DNA of 64,000 bases from Acidobacteriaceae bacterium (GTDB taxonomy: Bacteria > Acidobacteriota > Terriglobia > Terriglobales > Acidobacteriaceae): assembly GCA_003132405.1 (NCBI GenBank), contig PKXQ01000138.1, positions 1,938 to 65,937 of the forward strand. The letters are read 5' to 3'. Shown here piece after piece: positions 10,887 through 22,481 of this stretch. The first letter of the stretch is position 1. The number at the start of each line of letters is the position of its first letter. A model generated the notes under the pieces. The model did no database searches. It saw only the letters and a program-made list of their open reading frames with translations, and was not told the DNA's origin. A program made the translations under genes and the position numbers.

Positions 10887-11417
10887 TCAGAAAAGATTAT
10901 CGCCGCGATAGATCACTTTGCCATCGATCAGCCGCGCCTCGGCAAAAAGCTTATGCGATCGGGTCGGGCCTTCCGCGTCAATGTGCAGAACTTCATGACC
11001 ATTCGCCACGAGCCAATCGGAAACGATCATGCGATGGCAGCGAAAATACACGCGCTCGGCGCACATGTAGGCAGTATGCGACCCTTCGGCAATTTTAATC
11101 AATTCGGCGGCGGCGCGCTCGAACTCCGGCGTAAGGGTATAGTCCGCGTAGTTGCGGAAGCTGGCATTGCGCAGCGCCGTGTGCGGCGAATCTTTTCCTG
11201 TCGCCTTTCGATATCCGCCCAGTTCTTTCATCCATAGGTAGCGAATGCCGTGCTCGGCCAGCGAACGTTCGAGCGACTCGCGATTAAAGTGGGGCAGGCG
11301 CCGCGACATGGGGAAAGCGCGGATATCAATCAGCGTCTTGATGCCATGCGCCTTGAGCGCCGACACCAATTCGTCGAGCGAGCGCGTGGAGTGGCCGATG
11401 GTATAGAGGGTCGACAC
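10887..11417 (-). CDS. DUF488 domain-containing protein
   Basis: A 176-residue protein of the DUF488 family (N-terminal TLYTIGHSTRSLDELVSAL, then DIRAFPMSRRLPHFN), whose function is not established. The conserved Cys-containing CAERVYFRCHR near residues 119-129 is the likely active or metal site. It sits between selA and acpS on the same strand with small gaps. A more distant relative of the YeaO branch is encoded at 13,422. Confidence 0.88.
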   Translation of the reverse strand: MSTLYTIGHSTRSLDELVSALKAHGIKTLIDIRAFPMSRRLPHFNRESLERSLAEHGIRYLWMKELGGYRKATGKDSPHTALRNASFRNYADYTLTPEFERAAAELIKIAEGSHTAYMCAERVYFRCHRMIVSDWLVANGHEVLHIDAEGPTRSHKLFAEARLIDGKVIYRGDNLF

Positions 11418-11446
11418 AACGAAGGAGAATGCCTCAGGCCCAGTTC

Positions 11447-12868
11447 TCAGTTCTTTAAAGATGCTAACGCCTCGACCAGGTTTGCATCTTGCTCCGGGAA
11501 AACAGTTCGCAGGTCGAGGAGAACCCGTCCTTCTTCGACGCGCGCGATAACGGGTGGGAGATGGGCGCGAAGTCGTGTGTTCAATTCATCCGCGCTGAGA
11601 TCAGCATGAGTAGTTGCAATCAGGCATGTGGGCAAAGCCGCTGACGGAGCCGCGCCGCCGCCGATCACCGACTCGCCGTCAACGAGCTCGACGTTCAGTC
11701 GAGCCGGCTTTGTGGCAGCCGATTCAACCTGCGAAATAATTCTTTGCGCGCGCTCCGCGATTTCATCTTTCGATAGCCGCATCATGCGCAACACGGGTAC
11801 CGCGTCATGATCGCGTTTCACATAGGCGAGCAGCGTCGCTTCGAGCGCCGCGTAAGTGAGCTTGTCGACGCGCAGAGCGCGGAACAGCGAATTCGAGCGC
11901 ATTCGCGCGACCAGATCGACGCGACCGCTGATGAGTCCGGCCTGCGGACCGCCGAGAAGCTTATCGCCACTGTAAGTCACAATGTCGACGCCCGCGTGCA
12001 GGCTGTCGAGCACTCCCGGCTCGCCGTTAACTCCGACCGAACGCAAATCGAAGAGCGCGCCGCTACCAAGATCTTCCATCAGCGGAATATTGCGGCGACG
12101 GGCGAGAGCAACTAGTTCGTCGAGACTCGGCTGCTCGGTGAAGCCTGTGATTTCGAAGTTCGACCGATGCACACGAAGCAAGATCCGCGTGCGGTCGTTG
12201 ATGGCCCCCTCGTAGTCGGCGATGCGCGTGCGGTTCGTTGCGCCGACTTCGCGCAGCGTTGCATTCGACTTCGACATCACATCTGGTATGCGGAACGAGC
12301 CGCCGATTTCAACCAGCTCTCCGCGCGAGACGATGACCTCGCCGCCCTCAGCGAGTGAGTTCAGGGCGAGCAAAACTGCGGCGGCATTGTTGTTGACGAC
12401 TATTGTCGATACTGCACGATCACTGTCGAGAAGCTTCTGGAAAAGCCGATCTACGTGAAAGTCGCGCTTCCCACGTTCGCCGGACAACACGTCAAATTCG
12501 AGATTCGAATACGCGCTAGCCGTGGCGCGGACATGATCGAGCGCTGCGCCAGCCAGCGGCGCGCGCCCTAGATTCGTATGCAGGATTACGCCCGTGGCAT
12601 TAATGAGCGGCCGCAGGGAGTAACTTAACGATTGTCGGAGTTGGCGCTCTATGGCCGCAGACAGGCCGCCCAGCGCAAGGTCCAGCGATTGATCGTTCAA
12701 CTGGCCGCTGCCGATTTCCTGGCGCAGGCGGGCAAGCACAACACGAATGCTCTCGGAAACGGCGGCATGCCCATCGCGTTCCATCAGCACCTTCATATCG
12801 GGCTGTCGCAGCAGTTCGTCCGTCGAAGGCAATTTCTGGAAGAGCGCGGCTTTGTTGATGGCAGACAC
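11447..12868 (-). CDS. selA: L-seryl-tRNA(Sec) selenium transferase
   Basis: A PLP enzyme that converts seryl-tRNA(Sec) to selenocysteinyl-tRNA(Sec) using selenophosphate. The 473-residue protein has the SelA N-terminal domain (LPSTDELL), the N-GVILHTNLGRAPL segment near 91-106, the dipole segment MEDLGSGALFDL and the PLP lysine K303 in SGDKLLGGPQAG. The start is GTG at 12,868, with CATAAT eight bases upstream. SelB, its functional partner, is encoded at 32,241. No tRNA-Sec gene or selD is visible here, although they must exist for the pathway to work. Confidence 0.96.
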   Translation of the reverse strand: MSAINKAALFQKLPSTDELLRQPDMKVLMERDGHAAVSESIRVVLARLRQEIGSGQLNDQSLDLALGGLSAAIERQLRQSLSYSLRPLINATGVILHTNLGRAPLAGAALDHVRATASAYSNLEFDVLSGERGKRDFHVDRLFQKLLDSDRAVSTIVVNNNAAAVLLALNSLAEGGEVIVSRGELVEIGGSFRIPDVMSKSNATLREVGATNRTRIADYEGAINDRTRILLRVHRSNFEITGFTEQPSLDELVALARRRNIPLMEDLGSGALFDLRSVGVNGEPGVLDSLHAGVDIVTYSGDKLLGGPQAGLISGRVDLVARMRSNSLFRALRVDKLTYAALEATLLAYVKRDHDAVPVLRMMRLSKDEIAERAQRIISQVESAATKPARLNVELVDGESVIGGGAAPSAALPTCLIATTHADLSADELNTRLRAHLPPVIARVEEGRVLLDLRTVFPEQDANLVEALASLKN

Positions 12869-12876
12869 TGAGCGCG

Positions 12877-12882
12877 ATTATG
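12877..12882 (-). promoter_or_regulatory. extended -10 of selA
   Basis: The minus strand reads TGGCATAAT, an extended -10 type, ending eight bases before the selA GTG. This spacing implies a transcript with almost no leader. Confidence 0.45.
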
Positions 12883-12992
12883 CCATAGGAGCAGTGGTCG
12901 GTGGCCAGTGATCAGTAGTCACTAGAACGACCATTCGGCCCGCCTCAGTCATATCGTTAAGTCTTTACTGACAATTGATGACTGACAACTTT

Positions 12993-13370
12993 CTAAAGCG
13001 TGTGCAAATATGCAAGCAGATCTTTAACCTGCTGCTCGGTCATGACCTGGTTAAAACCTTCCATCTTGGCGCGTCCATACTTAACGATGTCGGTTACGCG
13101 CTCATCATTCGCCGGAAGTCCGCTGAGCGACAAGTATTGATGTTTGAAGATGCCTTTGAGGCTCGGGCCTTTTTTGCCGTGCGACGAGTAAGGCTCGTGG
13201 CAGCGGTCACAATAGTTGTCATATAGCTTGCGGCCGGCGGCCTGCTGCGGGTCGAGGCCGAGTTCGGTATCGGACTTGCGCCGCTCCACGTCGCAGCCCG
13301 CCAGCCACAAGATTGCAACCAAGACCGCGAAAGTACGTAAGCTCGGATAAATCTCTCGCCAGAAATTCAT
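12993..13370 (-). CDS. monoheme cytochrome c, predicted lipoprotein
   Basis: A 125-residue class I cytochrome c. The N-terminus is a lipoprotein signal (FAVLVAILWLAGC, lipid-modified C26). The heme site is CDRCH (C54, C57, H58). A downstream Met in the GFNQVM segment is the likely sixth ligand, and the tail VKDLLAYLHTL is a typical closing helix. It probably carries electrons at the outer face of the inner membrane. Its start is divergent from the YeaO-like gene, and the two share a promoter region around 13,400-13,420. Confidence 0.9.
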   Translation of the reverse strand: MNFWREIYPSLRTFAVLVAILWLAGCDVERRKSDTELGLDPQQAAGRKLYDNYCDRCHEPYSSHGKKGPSLKGIFKHQYLSLSGLPANDERVTDIVKYGRAKMEGFNQVMTEQQVKDLLAYLHTL

Positions 13371-13406
13371 GATGATTGCGGCATCGCCCGTGAGGACTCA
13401 AAGTAG

Positions 13407-13417
13407 GATAATACGGA
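13407..13417. promoter_or_regulatory. overlapping divergent -10 elements
   Basis: GATAATAC on the plus strand lies nine bases before the YeaO-like ATG, and the same bases read GTATTATC toward the cytochrome c gene. Both genes may start from this 50-base gap. No good -35 is visible. Confidence 0.35.
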
Positions 13418-13421
13418 AAGC

Positions 13422-13847
13422 ATGGGCATTGTGCTCAAACGCGTTTATGAAGCCGCTTCTGCGTCGGACGGCGTCCGCGCACTGGTGGATCGACTCTGGC
13501 CGCGCGGGTTGACAAAAGAGGATGCTGCAGTCAAGTTCTGGCTCCGCGACCTGGCGCCTTCGGACGAGTTGCGAAACTGGTTCCATGCGAATCCGGAAGG
13601 ATGGAACCAGTTTCGCAAACGCTATCTCAAAGAACTGGCGACCGAAGAAGCATCGGCGGCGCTGGAAAAGCTGCACCATCTGGCGGAGGCCAAACGGCGG
13701 GTAACATTGTTGTACGCATCGCGAAATGTTGAGCGCAACAACGCTATTGTGCTGAAAGAATTGCTGGAAGGAACACCCAAGCCTCCGTCGAGCGTGGGCC
13801 GCGCCGCGGCGGGACGCGAGCGGATTCGAAAAGCACAGAAGAAGTAG
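13422..13847 (+). CDS. DUF488 family protein, YeaO-like
   Basis: A 141-residue protein with the clear YeaO signature: IVLKRVYEAASASDGVRALVDRLWPRGLTKEDA, then WLRDLAPSDELRNWFHANPEGWNQFRKRYLKEL. The function of this group is unknown. The C-terminal tail is Lys/Arg-rich and variable. It precedes ligA on the same strand by 148 bases. Confidence 0.9.
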   Translation: MGIVLKRVYEAASASDGVRALVDRLWPRGLTKEDAAVKFWLRDLAPSDELRNWFHANPEGWNQFRKRYLKELATEEASAALEKLHHLAEAKRRVTLLYASRNVERNNAIVLKELLEGTPKPPSSVGRAAAGRERIRKAQKK

Positions 13848-13920
13848 CCGTTTGCCAGTACCCATAGCCAGTAAGACCACTCGCTGTTGCGTCTTCGGCA
13901 TTTGGTTCCGTTGCCGCTGA

Positions 13921-16023
<2,103 letters not shown>

Positions 16024-16102
16024 CGAGATTTTACTTCGTCTAAGATGAAGGAGCGTGTATGGGGAAGGCGAGCCGCCTGCCCCACACCAACTCGATCACG
16101 TT

Positions 16103-16642
16103 TTATTTCTTCGCCGTCGGCGGCAACAACCCATTCAAACGCAGATACATTGCGGTTTCGGCGTAATGGTCGGCCCAACTTCCGGCGAGGATCAAGGCGC
16201 CTCTGGCACGGGAGATTTGCTGGCCATGGGCCTCCGTCATCTCACCTAGTTTGGAGTCATCCATTTTCGCGAGCGCATCGCCACAGAAAGCGAACGAGGC
16301 TTTGAGCGCGGCAACCAGCTTGTCCTTTCCGTCAGTTTCTTTGACCTCCTCCACCTTGGGCGCGGGGATGGCGGCAGCCAGGCTGCAGAATGCATTGTTC
16401 GATTCGATCATGTGAGCGACGAGGTGCCCGAATGTCATCTGGTCGGCGCTGGGCTTGTAACTAAATTTTTCGGCGGGCATGGCTTCGACGGCCGCGATAG
16501 TATTTTTCTGGCGGCCGGGGAGCGTGTCTCTGAGCGCGCTGCTGACCGGGTTCGCCACTGGCGCGGACGCGGCTGGCGCTGTTTGTGCGATTGCCGATGC
16601 AGCGAGCAACAACAAGGCTGGGATCATGCAAATCTGCTTCAT
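16103..16642 (-). CDS. DinB-like secreted protein
   Basis: A 179-residue protein with a signal peptide (MKQICMIPALLLLAASAIAQ) and a DinB-like four-helix domain: MTFGHLVAHMIESNNAFC near 70-87 and the final ILAGSWADHYAETAMYLRLNGLLPP. The His residues (H74, H78, H163) could be the metal triad of the fold. The ATG at 16,642 is supported by AGGAGG seven bases upstream. Secreted DinB proteins are common in this phylum, but their role is unknown. It is divergent from the cation exporter. Confidence 0.83.
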   Translation of the reverse strand: MKQICMIPALLLLAASAIAQTAPAASAPVANPVSSALRDTLPGRQKNTIAAVEAMPAEKFSYKPSADQMTFGHLVAHMIESNNAFCSLAAAIPAPKVEEVKETDGKDKLVAALKASFAFCGDALAKMDDSKLGEMTEAHGQQISRARGALILAGSWADHYAETAMYLRLNGLLPPTAKK

Positions 16643-16782
16643 TTTGTGCCTCCTGGGGGCGACGAGAAGAATAGCGCGAGAGCATGGGTCTGCGCTAGCC
16701 GGACTGGAGCTAAATTGTTCTCTCCTGTCGTCTCGTTGCATTTCCCCTGCGCCGGCATCCGCAACAGAATCAAGGTCAAAAG

Positions 16783-16806
16783 CCGCGGGCGGGGCGCCCG
16801 CGCCAC
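16783..16806 (+). repeat. GC-rich palindromic repeat, family 1
   Basis: Another copy of the GCGGGCGGGGCGCCCGCG palindrome with CCAC at its edge, lying between the DinB-like gene and the cation exporter. Confidence 0.7.
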
Positions 16807-16834
16807 GCGGAACAGTCTGCGCTATCCTAGTGAT

Positions 16835-17785
16835 ATGCACTCGCACGCCGGACACGGGCATTCGCATGGGACGGGGCGGGTGCTGCGTTTCTCTTTGGGC
16901 GTGACTCTGCTCTATGTCGGCCTGCTGGTCGTGGCCGGCATCCGTGCTCATTCCCTGGCGCTGCTTTCCGAGGCGGGACACAATCTCTCCGATTTTCTAG
17001 CGCTTCTTCTGTCGCTCTTGGCTGTTTTTCTGGAAGGCCGACCGCCGAGCGCCACGAAAACCTACGGCTACCGGCGCGCCGGAGTGCTGGCGGCGCTGGT
17101 GAACGCGCTGTCGCTGGTAGTGGTTTCGTTCTTTATTTTTTACGAGGCATTCCAGCGCATTCAGCACCCCGAGCACGTCCGCGCAGAAGTGATGATTGGC
17201 GTAGCGGCGGCGGGCGTGGTGATGAACGGCGTAATCGCCTTCCTGTTGTGGCGCTCAGGGCGCGATGTGAATGTACGCAGCGCGCTGCTGCACGAAGTTG
17301 GAGACACGCTCTCGACTGCCGCTGTCATTGTTGGTGGTTTCGTAATTCTGTGGACCGGGCAATACTGGGTCGATGCGGCGCTATCATTCGCGATCGGCGC
17401 ACTGATTTTGTGGTCGAGCATTGGCATCGTGCGCGAAACGATGAATATTCTGCTCGAGGGCACGCCGCGCGGAATCAGCCTGGAGGCTGTGGAATCAACC
17501 ATGCGCGCGATTGCGGGAGTGAGCGATGTGCACGACCTACATCTGTGGAGCATCGGTTCGGAAAATCACGCGCTCTCGGCGCACGTGAAGATCGCCGACA
17601 TGGCGACCTCGGAGAGCGACACAATCTTGAAAGAGATCAACGACAAACTCGGCCGCGGATTCGGAATTCATCATACGACGATTCAACTCGAGCACGTGGT
17701 CTGCGAGACGGCGCATAGCTGCGTAATTGCGGTACGGGAAGAAGTACACGAACACGATCATTCCAACCACGGCCACGCGCGGTAA
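16835..17785 (+). CDS. cation diffusion facilitator (zinc/cobalt exporter)
   Basis: A 316-residue inner-membrane metal-proton antiporter with about six helices. The intramembrane metal site is visible as H49 and D53 in SEAGHNLSD (TM2), with H153 and D157 in LLHEVGD (TM5). This HxxxD pairing is typical of zinc transporters. The termini are His-rich (MHSHAGHGHSHG and HEHDHSNHGHAR), and the cytoplasmic domain has DVHDLHLWSIG. The ATG at 16,835 starts the His-rich tail; TATCCT lies six bases before it. It is convergent with the ATP ligase gene. Confidence 0.93.
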   Translation: MHSHAGHGHSHGTGRVLRFSLGVTLLYVGLLVVAGIRAHSLALLSEAGHNLSDFLALLLSLLAVFLEGRPPSATKTYGYRRAGVLAALVNALSLVVVSFFIFYEAFQRIQHPEHVRAEVMIGVAAAGVVMNGVIAFLLWRSGRDVNVRSALLHEVGDTLSTAAVIVGGFVILWTGQYWVDAALSFAIGALILWSSIGIVRETMNILLEGTPRGISLEAVESTMRAIAGVSDVHDLHLWSIGSENHALSAHVKIADMATSESDTILKEINDKLGRGFGIHHTTIQLEHVVCETAHSCVIAVREEVHEHDHSNHGHAR

Positions 17786-17786
17786 A

Positions 17787-17846
17787 TAGTCGACGGTGGT
17801 TAGTCGATAATCGTTATTGAGCGCCTTGCCGAACCACCATCGACTA
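17787..17846. terminator. inverted repeat between convergent genes
   Basis: A 15-base arm TAGTCGACGGTGGTT at 17,787-17,801 pairs with AACCACCATCGACTA at 17,832-17,846 with one mismatch. It lies exactly between the ends of the exporter and ligase genes and even includes the ligase stop codon. A bidirectional terminator is plausible, though no T-run follows. Confidence 0.5.
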
Positions 17847-19578
17847 AACACACTCGCCTATTTTCTGGCGCTCGTAAATTTCCCTGACCGTCTCGATCGT
17901 ATCGGCATCCTCCGGGCGTTTATCGGAACGCAGGCGCACGATGCGCGGGAAGCGGAGAGCAAAACCGCTCTCATGGCGTGTGGAGCGCATCATGTTATTG
18001 AATGCCACTTCCAAGACAATCCTCGGCTTCACCCCCAGCCGCAATCCTTGTTCGCTGATCTTGTGCGCGAGAAACCACTGCGTCATTTCCGCGATCTCCG
18101 CATCGGTCAGACCCGAATATGCTTTGCCGATATTGACCAGGCGCTCGTCCGCCCATACCGCGAAGGTGTAATCGCTGAGCACTGCTATGCGCTTGCCGTG
18201 GCCGTACTCGACAGCGGTTACGACAACGTCGAGCGTGGCCAGTTCTCGCTTCATCTTGAGCCACGATTTGCCGCGGCGACCCGGTGTGTAGAGCGAATCG
18301 AGATCTTTGATTATCAATCCTTCATTGCCTCGGTCGCGCGCGGCGGTGAAGAGAGTTTCGACAGCTTGCGAGGATTGAGCGGCTGCGACGGGAGCGCGAA
18401 GAACCATTGCCGAGAAAAATTCCGGCACTGCGAAGTCGAACGGAACCTGTGACAACGGGCCGGAGGCCGTTCCTGCGTGACGATTGATAGAAGCCGAACA
18501 TTGCACACCCTTCATGAGATTGTCCAAAATCATTGCCCGTTCGCGCAATCGACGATCCAAAAGAAGCTCACGATCCGCGTAGAGAACATCGAACACCAGA
18601 TAGGCCACCGGAACTTCGCGCATGAGTTGCTCGCTGACTTTCTTGCGGCCAAGGCGACGTTGCAGCGCACTGAAGGGCAGAGCGCGACCGCTTCCCTCCG
18701 AGTTCCACGCAACGATCTCGCCATCGAGAATCGCGTCATGGGCCGAGCCAGCGAGAGCGGCAGGCAATTCGGGGAACGACTCAGTAATTTCGTCGCGGGT
18801 CCGCGAAAAGACGCGCACCTCTCCGCCACTGACGTGAGCCTGGGCGCGGATGCCATCGTACTTGTCTTCTACCGACACGTTCCGAAAATAACTCAGCGCC
18901 TCTTCCGCAGATTCGACAGGACTGGCCAGCATGAAGTCTATGGGATGAAAGAAGCGGAGATGCGCGTCAGCCAACTTCCCAGCCGAGGCGAGGCGCAGCG
19001 TCTCGCCGATATCTCCAAGCAACATATTCGCGCGTTTTGACTTGGTCTAGTGGAGCTTCAAAAGCGCGCGCGATCGCCTCCTCCACCAGGCTTTCTTTCA
19101 GACCGATACGCAGGTCTCCGCTGATAATTTTTACTATGTACTTGGCTTCGAGCGGTGTCGCTCGCTCGAGAAGTGCGCGCAAAAGAGAGGCTTTAGCGGC
19201 CGGGCCACGCGCAGCGGCAATTTCGGAGAAAGCCTGCTGCACCGCGCCGAGCGATAGGCCCGACCGAGGCCTGGCAGGAAGCGCCTCGGCGGCGACGGAG
19301 CCAGCATCACCATGCTTGCGATAAATCTCCGTAAGCTCATCGTCGGATTTTCCCGACAGCTCCCCGATGATTTGCCACAACAGCGCTCGGCCAACTTGCA
19401 GAGTCGATTCTTCAAAGGCCGGGAAAGGCCTGCCAGAGAGAAAAACGGCCGCAGTCACCGCCTCGTTCAGCGGCATTGTCTGCAACAGAGATTTCAGATA
19501 GGAGGCAACCAAAGCGGTCTTCTGCAGTTTCTTGCTGGTCGCAGCGACCGCATCGCAAGTCTCGGCGAAATACAGCAT
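17844..19578 (-). pseudogene. ATP-dependent DNA ligase, frameshifted
   Basis: Two overlapping minus-strand frames (19,578-18,967 and 19,025-17,844) together make one ATP-dependent ligase of the archaeal/bacterial LigB-like type, about 577 residues. The first holds the N-terminal DNA-binding domain (ending SLVEEAIARAFEAPLDQVK), the second the adenylation domain with the nucleophile in EDKYDGIRAQ, then GLIIKD and WLKMKR of the catalytic core. The break is at an AAAA run (19,038-19,035): removing one A restores VKRANMLLGDIGE, as in intact relatives. It may be a real mutation, a sequencing error or, less likely, slippage. If intact, the enzyme would act in repair. Confidence 0.82.
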
Positions 19579-19772
19579 CGTCTATTGGATTCCATCGACT
19601 GCGGAGCGGATTGCGAGGTTAGCGTCGAAGCCACAGATTGTGAAAACATGTTTTTTTAACCTACTGATAAACAACGAGATATTCGATTTGACGACGCAAT
19701 CCCAAAAGCGGGGACCGCCGCGTTCTGTGATAAGCTAAGGGTCGGAGTCCTCCATCCGGTCAGTATCATCCA

Positions 19773-20792
19773 ATGCCTATGCGACGTTGGCGGCAAATTT
19801 TGCGTTTTTTGGCGGCGGTGCAACTGCTGCCAGCTCTCGAGAGCGGCGAGGAAACCCTCGTCGGCGGCCAGGCCGTGCTCGAGGGAGTGATGATGCGTTC
19901 GCCGCACGCCTGGGGCATTGCCGTGCGCAAACCGTCCGGCGAAATTGTAACGCATAGCGAACCGCTGGAGCGGCCCTCGGAGCAGCATAAGTGGATGGGC
20001 TGGCCGGTTGTGCGCGGCGTTATGACGCTGGGACACGCGATGACATTGGGATTCCGTGCTCTCAAATTTTCGGCCAATGCAGCGCTCGAAGAATTATCCG
20101 ACAGCGACGCTGACCAGAGCGGCCCTGACAAGAAAGATGCCAAGAAGTTTGAAATCACTGGCTGGATGGCGGGATTGAACATGGCGTTCTCCATCGCCTT
20201 TTTCATCTTCATGTACAAGTACCTGCCGCTGCTGGCGACGACGGAATTGAAGCGTGTGAATCCGGTTTTCGGTCAGCAGATCATGTTCAACCTGGTCGAT
20301 GGGTTGATTCGGATTACGATGTTCCTGCTCTTCGTGTGGGGCGTTTCGCTGTGGAAGGACATTCGCCGCGTCTATGAGTATCACGGCGCCGAACACAAGA
20401 CCGTGTTCGCCTTCGAAAATGGCGGCCCGCTGGACACCGCCGCGGTACAGAAATATTCGACGTATCATCCGCGCTGTGGCACCAGTTTCTTGATGACGGT
20501 AATGATCATCTCCATGCTGGTCTACATGGCGATTCCGGTGCATACGTTCTGGACACGATTTGGGATTCGCATCGCGCTCCTGCCCGTGATTGCCGGCGTT
20601 TCCTACGAGATCATCCGTTTTGCCGCTAAGCACCGCGGTTCGCTGTTCGCATTGATGACAGCTCCGGGCCTGTGGCTGCAGCGCATCACCACCCAGCCCC
20701 CGGATGATCGCGAAGTAGAATGCGCGATTCTGGCGCTCGATGAAGCCATGAAACTGGAAAAGCAACGCGGCGGCGAACTCGTGATTGCCTAG
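19773..20792 (+). CDS. DUF1385 family membrane protein (YqhQ-like)
   Basis: A 339-residue protein of the DUF1385 family: GGQAVLEGVMMRSPHAWGIAVRKPSGEI near the N-terminus, WPVVRGVMTLGHAMTLG, then the conserved core RVYEYHGAEHKTVFAFE and HPRCGTSFLM. It has several membrane segments (about 155-175, 195-215, 245-265 and 270-285). Function is unknown; the gene is often linked to prfA and prmC, as here. Confidence 0.9.
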   Translation: MPMRRWRQILRFLAAVQLLPALESGEETLVGGQAVLEGVMMRSPHAWGIAVRKPSGEIVTHSEPLERPSEQHKWMGWPVVRGVMTLGHAMTLGFRALKFSANAALEELSDSDADQSGPDKKDAKKFEITGWMAGLNMAFSIAFFIFMYKYLPLLATTELKRVNPVFGQQIMFNLVDGLIRITMFLLFVWGVSLWKDIRRVYEYHGAEHKTVFAFENGGPLDTAAVQKYSTYHPRCGTSFLMTVMIISMLVYMAIPVHTFWTRFGIRIALLPVIAGVSYEIIRFAAKHRGSLFALMTAPGLWLQRITTQPPDDREVECAILALDEAMKLEKQRGGELVIA

Positions 20793-20918
20793 CGGTCGTT
20801 CGCTATTCGTCCCTCGCTACAAGCTATAGCCTGGATTTCAAGAAACATCACAAATTGATTGTTCAACCGTCGCTGCAAATGGCACTTCCACTCTTCTAGT
20901 CTGAGGATGGGGGCGCAC

Positions 20919-21318
20919 ATGGCAACAAACTCATCGTATCGAGATTTGCGGATTTGAACGGGAAGCGGTTGACCTGGCTCTGGTGATATATCGCGTTACG
21001 GCGGGGTTTCCGAAGCACGAACTTTACGGTCTGACATCGCAGATGCGACGCGCTGCTGTTTCCGTATCAAGTAATATAGCCGAAGGCAAAGGACACAATT
21101 CGGATGGAGATTTTGGCCGTTTCCTCTTCCACGCAAGAGGTTCGATTCTCGAGCTTCAAACGCAGGTTGTGATTGCTGGAGGTTTAGCGTATCTCACTAA
21201 GGAGCAAACTGCGACCCTGACGCATACGACCGACGATCTCGGACGCGGATTAAATGGTCTCATCCAAACGGTTAGGGGAAAGCATGGCAGTTCGAGCCCC
21301 ATTACGGATCGCGAATAG
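20919..21318 (+). pseudogene. four-helix-bundle protein (S23/IVP family), broken near its start
   Basis: From a GTG at 20,983 the frame encodes the bulk of a four-helix-bundle protein (GFPKHELYGLTSQMRRAAVSVSSNIAEGKG). The missing N-terminus is found just upstream in another frame: ATG at 20,919 encodes MATNSSYRDLRI, followed by TGA where the family has Trp and a net one-base shift before AVDLALVIYR. The gene is thus broken unless translation restarts at the GTG. The family, about 120-130 residues, was first seen inside 23S rRNA insertions and has no known activity. Confidence 0.7.
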
Positions 21319-21353
21319 CGACCGACGAACAGCGAACGGCGGCATTATCCATT

Positions 21354-22436
21354 ATGTTTGAACGGCTTGACCAAATCGAAATTCGCTACGAAGAGCTAAC
21401 GCAGGCTCTGCTGTCGCCGGAGATCACCAACGATTCGGCGAAATACCAGAAGACTGCCAAGGCCCATAGCGAAGTCGCCGGGATCGTCGAAAAGTATCGC
21501 GAATACAAAGACCTGAAGCGCGGCATCGCCGAGAGCAAGGCCGTGCTCGCCGACGAGAAAGATCCCGAAATGCGCGCCTATGCTGAAGAGGAACTCGCCA
21601 AGCTGGACGCCCGCATTGTCACCGTCGAAGAAGATCTCAAAGTTCTGCTGCTGCCGAAAGATCCGAATGACGAGAAAAACGTAATCCTCGAAATTCGCGC
21701 AGGCACGGGCGGCGACGAAGCTACGCTCTTCGTGGCGGAAATATTCCGCATGTACAACCGCTACGCCGAGACGCAGAAGTGGAAGGTGGAAGTGCTCTCG
21801 ACATCAGAGTCGGGCATAGGTGGGCTGAAGGAAGTAATCGCGCTGATCGAAGGCGAGCGCGTCTATTCGCGCCTGAAATATGAGAGCGGCGTACATCGCG
21901 TGCAGCGCGTGCCCGCGACCGAGCAGCAAGGACGCGTACACACGTCGGCAATCACTGTGGCAGTGTTACCGGAAGCCGAAGAAGTCGACGTCAAAATCGA
22001 GGCCAAAGACCTGCGCATCGATACGTTTTGTTCTTCCGGACCGGGCGGCCAATCGGTAAACACGACATATTCCGCGGTGCGGATCACGCACATCCCGACA
22101 GGCACAGTCGTAAGCTGCCAGGATGAAAAGTCGCAGATCAAGAATCGCGAAAAGGGCATGCGCGTGCTGCGCTCACGGCTCTACGAAGTCGAGATGCAGA
22201 AGCAAGCGGACGCGCTCGCCAAAGAGCGCAAGCAGATGGTCGGCTCCGGCGACCGGTCCGAAAAAATTCGCACCTACAATTTCCCGCAGAACCGGCTCAC
22301 TGACCATCGCATCGGTTTCACGATTCACCAACTCGAGCAGGTGATGGACGGCAAGCTGCAGCCGATTATCGACGCGTTGACCACACACTATCAGGCCGAA
22401 AAGCTAAAGCAAGAGACAGCCGCTGGGGTGGTGTGA
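21354..22436 (+). CDS. prfA: peptide chain release factor 1
   Basis: Recognises UAA and UAG and triggers peptide release. The 360-residue protein has the codon-recognition PAT motif (187-189, in [14 protein letters not shown]) and the catalytic GGQ (231-233, in [12 protein letters not shown]), whose Gln is methylated by PrmC. Length is normal. The order YqhQ-prfA-prmC is conserved in many bacteria; here an unknown gene sits between prfA and prmC. Confidence 0.97.
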   Translation: MFERLDQIEIRYEELTQALLSPEITNDSAKYQKTAKAHSEVAGIVEKYREYKDLKRGIAESKAVLADEKDPEMRAYAEEELAKLDARIVTVEEDLKVLLLPKDPNDEKNVILEIRAGTGGDEATLFVAEIFRMYNRYAETQKWKVEVLSTSESGIGGLKEVIALIEGERVYSRLKYESGVHRVQRVPATEQQGRVHTSAITVAVLPEAEEVDVKIEAKDLRIDTFCSSGPGGQSVNTTYSAVRITHIPTGTVVSCQDEKSQIKNREKGMRVLRSRLYEVEMQKQADALAKERKQMVGSGDRSEKIRTYNFPQNRLTDHRIGFTIHQLEQVMDGKLQPIIDALTTHYQAEKLKQETAAGVV

Positions 22437-22481
22437 GGCGATTGCAGAAGTAAGAAGTCAGATTGAGCTAGGTCGATCAAC

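Noticed and set aside
16643-16981. N-terminal extension of the DinB-like protein
   Set aside because: It would cover the cation exporter start antisense and place the signal peptide internally; AGGAGG supports the ATG at 16,642.
20952-20980. TGA codons as selenocysteine in the four-helix-bundle gene
   Set aside because: The frame also shifts by one base after the first TGA, and the family has Trp, not Cys, at that site.
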